NCBI GenBank assembly: GCA_900199555.1
Contig: FZQZ01000003.1
Location: forward strand, 124,001-188,000
Length of the DNA stretch: 64,000 nt
Direction of reading: 5' to 3'
Origin: Prevotellaceae bacterium MN60
Lineage (GTDB): Bacteria; Bacteroidota; Bacteroidia; Bacteroidales; Bacteroidaceae
The first letter of the stretch is position 1; each line of letters starts with the position of its first letter. Under the pieces are notes generated by a model, which worked only from the letters and a program-made list of their open reading frames with translations, did no database searches and was not told the origin of the DNA. The position numbers were made by a program, and so were the translations under genes. Below, one piece after another: positions 9,269-15,410 of the stretch.

Positions 9269-9748
9269 ATGAGTAGATTTAAGCGACAGAGAGAGCGTAG
9301 GGTGCCGGGATTGAACTTAGCGTCAATGCCCGACCTCATCTTTACGGTACTGTTCTTCTTTATGATTGTCACCCATATGCGCGATGTCGATCCAAAGGTA
9401 ACTTATCAGGTACCACAGGGCACAGAACTGGAGAAGGAGGTCAACAAGGCGGGCCTGATATATATCTTCATCGGTAAACCCGTAGATGCCCAAGGCCATC
9501 AGTTGTCTGAAGAGACGCGCATACAGATGGGCAACCGCTATGTCGCTCTCTCAGAGATAGGCAAGGAGGTAGCTAAGGAGCGCGACCGCATGACGGACGA
9601 AGACCGCCAGCATCTCACCGTCAGCATCCGTGCCGACCGCGACACCGAGATGGGCCTTATCAATGATGTCAAACAAGAGCTCCGCCGTGCCGGTGCCTTG
9701 AACATCAACTATTCGGCAACGAAAGAAGAGAAAAAAGTAAAAAAGTAA
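9269..9748 (+). CDS. ExbD/TolR family protein, second copy
   Basis: It is 159 residues long, with the same plan as its neighbour: basic start (MSRFKRQRERRVPGLNLAS), Asp just before the single membrane helix (MPDLIFTVLFFFMIV) and a periplasmic domain (about 40-150). It shares the VPGLN motif with the first copy but differs elsewhere, so the pair is an old duplication. The 4-nt gap implies cotranslation. It likely forms the ExbB-ExbD complex with the genes upstream. Confidence 0.9.
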   Translation: MSRFKRQRERRVPGLNLASMPDLIFTVLFFFMIVTHMRDVDPKVTYQVPQGTELEKEVNKAGLIYIFIGKPVDAQGHQLSEETRIQMGNRYVALSEIGKEVAKERDRMTDEDRQHLTVSIRADRDTEMGLINDVKQELRRAGALNINYSATKEEKKVKK

Positions 9749-9773
9749 AAGGACTAAATAAATACATATCGCT

Positions 9774-10262
9774 ATGGCAATTCAGAAACTTGACAAGTTG
9801 GACAAACGCATCCTCCACATGATTAGCGAGGATGCACGCGTACCCTTCCTCGAAGTGGCACGCGTATGTAACGTGAGTGGCGCAGCCATCCATCAGCGCA
9901 TTCAGAAGCTGACCAATATGGGTATCCTGCGTGGCTCTCAGTTTATTATTGATCCCGAGAAGATTGGCTACGAGACGTGCGCCTATATCGGGCTCAACCT
10001 GAAGAACCCTGAGGACTTCGACAAGGTGATGGAAGAGTTGAGAAGAATTCCTGAAGTAACGGAGTGCCACTATACCACTGGTAACTTCGATATGTTCATC
10101 AAGATCTATGCTCACAACAACCACCACCTGCTCAACATCATTCACGACAAGTTGCAGCCTCTGGGACTGAGCAGTTCACAGACACTGATCTCTTTCCACT
10201 CTGCCTTCGACCGTCAGCTGCCCGTTAGTGGTCAGATGATTGAAGACGAAGAGGACGAATAA
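9774..10262 (+). CDS. Lrp/AsnC family transcriptional regulator
   Basis: A 162-residue DNA-binding protein. The N-terminal winged helix-turn-helix (KLDKRILHMISEDARVPFLE to about residue 60) is followed by the RAM/AsnC ligand and oligomerisation domain (ETCAYIGLNLKNPEDF ... TTGNFDMFIKIYA). An acidic tail (MIEDEEDE) ends the protein. It sits 25 nt after the second exbD in the same direction and may be cotranscribed. Family members sense amino acids; the ligand here is unknown. Confidence 0.9.
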   Translation: MAIQKLDKLDKRILHMISEDARVPFLEVARVCNVSGAAIHQRIQKLTNMGILRGSQFIIDPEKIGYETCAYIGLNLKNPEDFDKVMEELRRIPEVTECHYTTGNFDMFIKIYAHNNHHLLNIIHDKLQPLGLSSSQTLISFHSAFDRQLPVSGQMIEDEEDE

Positions 10263-10280
10263 AGACGATTCCCTCTCTAC

Positions 10281-10308
10281 CTCCCCCTACACTTTCTTAG
10301 GGGGAGGA
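10281..10308 (+). terminator. Hairpin after the Lrp-type regulator
   Basis: A perfect 10-bp stem CCTCCCCCTA with TAGGGGGAGG and an 8-nt loop. No long T-run follows. Its base composition resembles the dispersed CCCTCC..GGGAGG palindromes of this window, so it may be a repeat acting as terminator. Confidence 0.5.
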
Positions 10309-10349
10309 ACTAACGCCCAACAAAAGACTAAAAACCAAAGCTTTTGCTT

Positions 10350-11906
10350 ATGAAACTTAGAACTACCCTGCTGCTATTGCTCGTTGCAATGGCTACCCAA
10401 GCTATTTATGCTGACGACATCATCAAGGTGTGTGGCCAAAACGTACAAAACTTCTTCTATTCTCTGGACAGAGGCCGTACCACAGGGAACAGCATTCCCA
10501 AGAGTAACTATACCACCGAGGAGGGGCGCAACGCCAAGCTCAACGCCATCACCGATGCCCTCTGCTTCTATCGCGCCGACATCTATGCCTTCAACGAGGT
10601 AGAGTGTTGCGAGGAGTCGTTAGAGCTGCTGGCTAGTTCTATGTCTATCAAGACGGGACAGGAGTACCTGCCTGTAGCCGACGGACTGAGCTACGACAAG
10701 AGTGAGTCAGCCGATGGACTTATCAAGTCGGGCTTTATCTATAATACCGCCACCATCGAGCCTGTTGGTGACAACCTCTCTACGGCTTATGGCTACAACA
10801 ATATCTATCCCGCCCAGATGCGTATGCAGACCTTCAAGAGCAAGGCCACTGGCGAGTGTTTTACGCTGAGCATGAACCACTTCAAGGCGAGCACCAGTGC
10901 TGACCCCTCCTACGATATCAATCAGCGTGAGGGCAACTCTATCGCACTGCTCAAGGGCTTAAACCAGGCCGTTCTCGACCCCGACATCTTGATTATGGGC
11001 GACCTCAACACCACCATGGGCGAGCTCTGTCTCAACAATCTGGAGCATGCCGGCTACGAGGAGCAGATACTCAAGCGCGACCCCTATGCCACCAGCCACT
11101 GGTATTACGATGAGGGTTATCTGATTGACCACGTCTTTGCCAACACCACGATGGCTGCACAGGTGGTTGATGCGCATATCGAATATGTGGCCAACCCCCA
11201 CTCTACAGGTAGCAAGCAGACTGCCTATTCAGACCACGACCCTTATGTCGTAACGCTCAACCTGCAGGCGCAACCTACGCCCAGCTATAGCTATACCAAG
11301 GTCACCACGCTCACCCCTGGCACCTCTTATCTCATTGCTGCGCCCATCTCAGGACTTCAGATAGCCCAGCCTGTTGCCATCGACAAGAACTACGAATATC
11401 AGCCAGCAGTAACAGTGACTGACAACGATGGTGCCATCACCCTTTCTGACAACAAGATGGCGTATTATATTGAGGAAGACGGCAACGGCAACTACTATAT
11501 CAAGGATTATTACGGCCGTTACCTCTACCAGCAGGGCACCTACAAGAATACGAATGTAGGTAGCAAGAGCTATGCCGACGCGTCCGACTGCAAGTTCAGC
11601 ATCACCTCACAGCCCGACGGCACCTTCAAGATTCTGAATACCACAACCAACTACTATTATTACGCCAACATTTATAACAGCGCCCAGCAGTTCTCTTGGT
11701 GCAACTGGGCCAACCTGGGCAACAACCAGTATCTGCCGTGGTTATACCAATATAACCCCACTGCTCCTTCAGCCATCACCACTGTAGGCATCGCTACCGA
11801 GCCCGTCACCACACGGAAGGTACTCTCTAACGGACGCCTCACCATCGTCACCCCCAACGGCAGACACTACACGCTACAAGGCACAAACATTACGACCACG
11901 AATTAA
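10350..11906 (+). CDS. Secreted endonuclease/exonuclease/phosphatase-fold protein
   Basis: A 518-residue exported protein. The ATG at 10350 (not the TTG at 10344) opens a signal peptide (KLRTTLLLLLVAMATQAIYA). Residues 25-305 have EEP-fold motifs: VCGQNVQNFF, the metal-binding Glu in DIYAFNEVE, MNHFKA, MGDLNTT and the catalytic YSDHDPYVV. A C-terminal beta-rich region (about 310-518) with many Tyr/Asn repeats ends in a short TVITPNGRHYTLQG-like tail. It may cleave nucleic acid, a phosphate ester or a lipid; the fold does not tell which. The last codons and the stop are supplied by a CCACGAATTAAACG repeat that runs into the intergenic region. Confidence 0.85.
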   Translation: MKLRTTLLLLLVAMATQAIYADDIIKVCGQNVQNFFYSLDRGRTTGNSIPKSNYTTEEGRNAKLNAITDALCFYRADIYAFNEVECCEESLELLASSMSIKTGQEYLPVADGLSYDKSESADGLIKSGFIYNTATIEPVGDNLSTAYGYNNIYPAQMRMQTFKSKATGECFTLSMNHFKASTSADPSYDINQREGNSIALLKGLNQAVLDPDILIMGDLNTTMGELCLNNLEHAGYEEQILKRDPYATSHWYYDEGYLIDHVFANTTMAAQVVDAHIEYVANPHSTGSKQTAYSDHDPYVVTLNLQAQPTPSYSYTKVTTLTPGTSYLIAAPISGLQIAQPVAIDKNYEYQPAVTVTDNDGAITLSDNKMAYYIEEDGNGNYYIKDYYGRYLYQQGTYKNTNVGSKSYADASDCKFSITSQPDGTFKILNTTTNYYYYANIYNSAQQFSWCNWANLGNNQYLPWLYQYNPTAPSAITTVGIATEPVTTRKVLSNGRLTIVTPNGRHYTLQGTNITTTN

Positions 11907-12240
11907 ACGAATTATTCGAATTATTATATAACCGCGGATAATGTAACAACAACAATTTGAACGAATTAAACGAATATTTTAACCGCAGAGATTACGACCA
12001 CGAATTTAACGAATTATACAAATATTGGGGCGCAGTTCGTGAAATTCGATAAAAATAAAGAACTAGGCGCCGCTTAAAATTCGATTAATTCGTTAAATTC
12101 GTGGTCATAAAAAACATTTCGAAGTCGCAGTATTATTCGTGAAATTCGATAAAAATAAGAACTGTGCGCAGCTTAAAATTCGATTAATTCGTTTAATTCG
12201 TGGTAGTAAAAAATTAATTTCGTGGTAGTAAAAATTGAGC
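11907..12240. repeat. Palindromic CCACGAATT repeat island between convergent genes
   Basis: This 340-nt gene-free stretch is built of CCACGAATTTAACGAATT-type units. One 111-bp element (11996-12106) has perfect 21-bp terminal inverted repeats (GACCACGAATTTAACGAATT...). A second, partly degenerate unit sharing the GTGAAATTCGATAAAAATAA core follows to about 12213. The same family fills 22137-22520. No ORF, promoter or clear T-run terminator is visible. Confidence 0.8.
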
Positions 12241-12246
12241 GGGCTC

Positions 12247-12732
12247 TTATCGAGTCCGCTCATAATCTACAAAGGCATATTCGTAGTCGTGACGCTCATC
12301 CTTCGTGTGCGCTTCCCTGTTCACCACGTGCCATCCCTCGCTATAGTCGGGGAAGAAGGTGTCGGCTGCTGCTGGTGTGTCGTCAATCTCCGTCAGACAC
12401 AGGCGGTCAGCCTTATCGATAAACTGCTGATAGATGCTGGCGCCACCGATGATATACACATCCTCATCCGCCTTACAACTCTTTGCAAACTCCTCCCACG
12501 AGGCGAAGCACTCACATCCTGGCAGCTCTTTCACCGAGCGTGTCAGCACGCAGTTTCTGCGGTTGGGCAGTGCACCCTTTGGCAAGCTCTTATACGTGTT
12601 CAGTCCCATCACGATGGTATGCCCCGTTGTCAGCGCCTTAAATCTCTTCAGGTCGTTGGGCAACCAGTATATCAGCTTATTCTCAAAGCCTATAGCCCTA
12701 TTCTTGGCTACGGCAGCAATCATGTTGATCAT
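12247..12732 (-). CDS. folA: Dihydrofolate reductase
   Basis: Reduces dihydrofolate to tetrahydrofolate with NADPH, replenishing the folate used by thymidylate synthase encoded just upstream. It has 161 residues, and the fold motifs are intact (MIAAVAKNRAIGFENKL, WLPNDLKRFKALT, IIGGASIYQQF). Oddity: the NADPH-binding GR.T motif reads MGLNTYKS at 42-49, with Leu44 in place of the Arg44 that contacts the cofactor 2'-phosphate in E. coli. Between folA and thyA lies a 289-nt repeat-filled gap, so the two may not share one clean transcript. Confidence 0.93.
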   Translation of the reverse strand: MINMIAAVAKNRAIGFENKLIYWLPNDLKRFKALTTGHTIVMGLNTYKSLPKGALPNRRNCVLTRSVKELPGCECFASWEEFAKSCKADEDVYIIGGASIYQQFIDKADRLCLTEIDDTPAAADTFFPDYSEGWHVVNREAHTKDERHDYEYAFVDYERTR

Positions 12733-12756
12733 ATTCTTTTATTTTTTGGTTTTTGG

Positions 12757-13016
12757 TGAGTCGTGAGTGGTGAGTGGAGAAATGTTTCGAAGGTACAGGG
12801 GGTGCGGGGGTCAGCCTCTTCGAGGCCGAAGGTACGAGGAATGTAAGAAGCCCCTACCTAACCTCCCCCCACTGGGGAGGAACTCAGAGCGCAGCAGAAC
12901 CCCTCCCCCAGTGGGGGGAGGACGGGAGGGGGCCTCTCTCGGCTTTATCTATTCTCGTACCTCCGTACCCCCGTACCTCCGACAATCGGCGGGGAAACCG
13001 CCGATCACAACGTTCA
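12757..13016. repeat. Composite repeat A: simple repeat, GTACGGGGGTCAGCC core and CCCTCC palindromes
   Basis: It fills the folA-thyA gap. It starts with GGTGAGTCGTGAGTGGTGAG. A core from 12781 runs TTCGAAGGTACAGGGGGTGC, then TCAGCCTCTTCGAGGCCGAA, and closes with the inverted end CGTACCTCCGTACCCCCG near 12981. Two CCTCCCCC-AGT-GGGGGAGG palindromes (about 12862-12880, 12900-12921) lie inside, and an ATCGGCGG/CCGCCGAT hairpin follows at about 12985-13005. Related cores lie at 14014-14151 and 18187-18301. No gene. Confidence 0.75.
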
Positions 13017-13021
13017 ACGTC

Positions 13022-13816
13022 CTAAACGCTCACCTCCGCCTTAATATGTGGCCATGGGTCGTAGCCCTCCAACTGGAAGTCCTCGAACTTAAAGTCGAAG
13101 ATGCTCTTCACGTCGGGATTGATGATCATGCGTGGCAGAGGGCGTGGCTCACGCGTCAGCTGCAACTTTGCCTGCTCTATGTGGTTCAGGTAGAGGTGCG
13201 TGTCACCCGTGGTATGGATAAAGTCGCCAGCCTTCAGTCCAGTCACCTGTGCCATCATCTGCAACAGCAGGGCATACGAGGCGATGTTAAAAGGCACACC
13301 CAGGAAGGTGTCTGCCGAGCGCTGGTATAGCTGCAGCGACAGTCGTCCGTCAGCCACGTAGAACTGGAAGATGGTATGACATGGTGGCAGCGCCATCTTG
13401 TTTACCTCTGCCACGTTCCATGCCGACACAATCATACGACGCGAGTTAGGATTATTCTTCAGCTGGTCCACCACATACTGTATCTGGTCGATGGTGCCAC
13501 CGTTATAGTCGGGCCATGAGCGCCACTGATGTCCATACACTGGTCCCAGCTCACCGTTCTCGTCGGCCCACTCGTTCCAGATGCGCACCCCATTCTCCTG
13601 CAGATACTTCACATTGGTGTCACCCTTCAAGAACCACAACAGTTCGTAGATGATGCTCTTCAGGTGCAACTTCTTCGTGGTCAACAGTGGGAAACCATCC
13701 TCTAGGTTGTAGCGCGACTGTGTACCAAAGATGCTGATGGTGCCAGTACCCGTACGGTCGCCCTTCTGTGTACCCTCTTTCAGGATACGGTCAAGTATGT
13801 CTAAGTATTGCTTCAT
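13022..13816 (-). CDS. thyA: Thymidylate synthase
   Basis: Methylates dUMP to dTMP with methylene-tetrahydrofolate. The length of 264 residues equals that of the E. coli enzyme. Catalytic Cys146 sits in [13 protein letters not shown]. The phosphate-binding Arg21 in [19 protein letters not shown] and the [20 protein letters not shown] block are all present. The start codon overlaps the end of the upstream methyltransferase gene by 26 nt, so the two are probably cotranscribed, with folA downstream. Confidence 0.97.
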   Translation of the reverse strand: MKQYLDILDRILKEGTQKGDRTGTGTISIFGTQSRYNLEDGFPLLTTKKLHLKSIIYELLWFLKGDTNVKYLQENGVRIWNEWADENGELGPVYGHQWRSWPDYNGGTIDQIQYVVDQLKNNPNSRRMIVSAWNVAEVNKMALPPCHTIFQFYVADGRLSLQLYQRSADTFLGVPFNIASYALLLQMMAQVTGLKAGDFIHTTGDTHLYLNHIEQAKLQLTREPRPLPRMIINPDVKSIFDFKFEDFQLEGYDPWPHIKAEVSV

Positions 13817-15143
13817 ATTCGTTGGGTATATGAGTCGTTTTTATTCTCCATTCTTTAGGATACAGATTATTGGCACGCGTGCCTATATTCTTCATCTCGC
13901 CGAGTCGGTAGCCCATAAATCCTACCTCCACAATGCCCCTCGGCGTATCTTCGGGTAGCACCAATGCCTCGCCACGCAGGTAGGCGATAGCCTGCTGATA
14001 GGAAAGGTTGACTATTTTCGAAGGTACGTGGGTACGGGGGTCAGCCTCTTCGAGGCCGAAGGTACGAGATGTGTTTCTGCGCTCTTTCTTTTCTCGGCTA
14101 GAGGTATTCTCGTACCCCCGCACCTCCGTACCCCCGTTCCCCCGAGAATCGTTTCCCTGGGCTTTCCGCACCACACACATAAACAGTCCCTCACCCCTTG
14201 TTATTCCGGGGATAAAGCGATATACGGGTTCGTTGAATCCGTCAAGCAGAGAGCCTGTGATGTTCCATTCCGGCTTTGTCTCTACGGGCAGCACTTCGGC
14301 GCCCAGCTCCTCCATCATCCAGCGCACGTTCTCCTCGTTCTCTTTCGTGTTAAACGTGCAGGTGCTATATACCAGCAGTCCGCCGTCGTTCAGGCACGCC
14401 CATGCGTCGCTCACGATTTCGCGCTGCAGTTTCCAGCACTTCTCCACCTGTTGTGGACTCCATTCGCGGATGGTAGCCTCGTCCTTACGAAACATACCCT
14501 CTCCCGAGCAAGGCACGTCGCATAGTATCAAGTCGAAGCGCTGTTTCGATTTACGGTAGTCTTTGGGATACAGGTTCGTCACGATATGGTTGTCGTATCC
14601 CCATTTCGTTACGTTCTCCTTCAGGATATTCGCCCTGTTGCGTATCGGCTCGTTGGAGTATAGCACCCAGTTCTCAGGCAGCACACTACGCAGCAGTGTC
14701 GATTTGCCACCCGGAGCCGCACACATATCGAGCGCCATTCCATCACTCCTCGCTCCTCGCTCCTCACTCTGCGTTTCTTTGTCCCCCCTCCAGTGGGAGG
14801 GGGTTAGGGGGAGGCTTCTCAACACCTGATCCAGAAACATCGATGCAGCCTCCTGCACATAGTAACAGCCGGCATGCAGCAGTGGGTCCATGGTAAAGTT
14901 AGGGCGTTTAGGCAGATAATATCCATTCTCGCACCAGGGCACCTGTTCCCCACCCACTACGCTCGTCACTCCACACTCCTCGTTGTCCCCCCTCCAGTGG
15001 GAGGGGTCGGGGGAGGCTTTCTTAGGGTTCAGTCGTATGCTCACAGGCGTCTCCTCTTCAAACGCCTTCATATAGCGTTCAAAGCGTTCTTCGCCCATCA
15101 GTTGTCGCGTGTATGTTGTAAATGCCTCAGGTAGTTGTGTCAT
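13791..15143 (-). CDS. NSUN/RsmF-type rRNA cytosine-C5 methyltransferase with three repeat-derived insertions
   Basis: SAM-dependent m5C methyltransferase of rRNA (or tRNA). It has 450 residues from the ATG at 15143; an upstream extension to 15191 runs through the promoter. The SAM site [17 protein letters not shown], the catalytic [13 protein letters not shown] and the [12 protein letters not shown] motif are intact, and an RsmF-like C-terminal domain follows. Three segments absent from ordinary family members are repeat-encoded and in frame. These are about residues 42-65 (PDPSHWRGD), about 109-134 ([13 protein letters not shown]) and about 332-377 ([13 protein letters not shown]). All lie between conserved blocks, so the enzyme may still work. 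A TACTTTTG box 8 nt before the ATG suggests a nearly leaderless transcript. Confidence 0.9.
   Translation of the reverse strand: MTQLPEAFTTYTRQLMGEERFERYMKAFEEETPVSIRLNPKKASPDPSHWRGDNEECGVTSVVGGEQVPWCENGYYLPKRPNFTMDPLLHAGCYYVQEAASMFLDQVLRSLPLTPSHWRGDKETQSEERGARSDGMALDMCAAPGGKSTLLRSVLPENWVLYSNEPIRNRANILKENVTKWGYDNHIVTNLYPKDYRKSKQRFDLILCDVPCSGEGMFRKDEATIREWSPQQVEKCWKLQREIVSDAWACLNDGGLLVYSTCTFNTKENEENVRWMMEELGAEVLPVETKPEWNITGSLLDGFNEPVYRFIPGITRGEGLFMCVVRKAQGNDSRGNGGTEVRGYENTSSREKKERRNTSRTFGLEEADPRTHVPSKIVNLSYQQAIAYLRGEALVLPEDTPRGIVEVGFMGYRLGEMKNIGTRANNLYPKEWRIKTTHIPNEYEAILRHT
14014..14151 (-). repeat. Composite repeat B, in frame inside the methyltransferase gene
   Basis: 138 nt (46 codons) with the same core as the intergenic copies at 12781 and 18187: TTCGAAGGTACGTGGGTACG at one end, the GTCAGCCTCTTCGAGGCCGA hairpin, and the inverted CGTACCCCCGCACCTCCGTA end. 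On the coding strand it reads as Arg/Ser/Thr/Pro-rich linker residues. Confidence 0.75.
14741..14820 (-). repeat. Simple repeat plus CCCTCC palindrome, in frame inside the methyltransferase gene
   Basis: CACTCCTCGCTCCTCGCTCC is followed by TCCCCCCTCCAGTGGGAGGG and GGTTAGGGGGAGGCTT. It is translated as [13 protein letters not shown] plus [10 protein letters not shown], placed just before the SAM-binding [12 protein letters not shown] block. Confidence 0.7.
14949..15020 (-). repeat. Second simple repeat plus CCCTCC palindrome in the methyltransferase gene
   Basis: The same two-part structure as at 14741-14820 (CTCGTCACTCCACACTCCTC, then CCCCCTCCAGTGGGAGGGG with GGGGGAGGC), giving PDPSHWRGD in the same frame, in the N-terminal domain before [10 protein letters not shown]. 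Confidence 0.7.
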
Positions 15144-15204
15144 AATGGCTACAAAAGTACAAATTATTGGGCAAATTGCCAAAAATAACAACCCATTATT
15201 TTAA

Positions 15205-15241
15205 ATACGAAAAAAGGGAAGCATTTCGCTTCCCTTTTTTC
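15205..15241 (-). terminator. Terminator of cassette 1, identical to the one of cassette 2
   Basis: AAAAAGGGAAGC-ATTTC-GCTTCCCTTTTTT, downstream (minus sense) of the small ORF at 15251-15409. The same 30 bases recur at 18376-18408. With A and T tracts on both sides it can stop transcripts from either direction. Confidence 0.85.
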
Positions 15242-15250
15242 TACACATCC

Positions 15251-15409
15251 TTACCAAATATCGTTTTCGTCGGTAATGATATCGTCGGGATCTATCGTAT
15301 CGATTACGCTGAGGTCGTTATCGTCCAGGCTCATGATGCTACCGCAGAGCATCTGTTGAACGCCTATCTCTACCACCTCCATGTCTGGAGAAATATATGT
15401 CTTCTTCAT
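15251..15409 (-). CDS. Small MKKTYISPDMEVV protein of cassette 1 (52 aa)
   Basis: It starts one base after the stop of the large secreted protein gene and ends just before the terminator, so both are in one transcript. It encodes MKKTYISPDMEVVEIGVQQM followed by a very acidic tail (SLDDNDLSVIDTIDPDD...). Its first 13 residues are identical to those of the small ORF of cassette 2, and similar to the ORF after the C10 peptidase. The C-terminal parts differ but stay acidic. There is no signal peptide. Function unknown. Confidence 0.75.
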   Translation of the reverse strand: MKKTYISPDMEVVEIGVQQMLCGSIMSLDDNDLSVIDTIDPDDIITDENDIW

Positions 15410-15410
15410 A

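Noticed and set aside
11907..12240. Insertion sequence remnant
   Set aside because: Long inverted ends are present, but no transposase fragment or target duplication was seen; kept as a palindromic repeat.
12985..13005. ATCGGCGG/CCGCCGAT hairpin as thyA terminator
   Set aside because: There is no T-run after it in minus sense and it is part of a dispersed repeat; termination cannot be claimed.
12767..13330. Plus-strand ORFs across repeat A and the end of thyA
   Set aside because: They translate the repeat and the reverse of a conserved gene; no start signal and no similarity.
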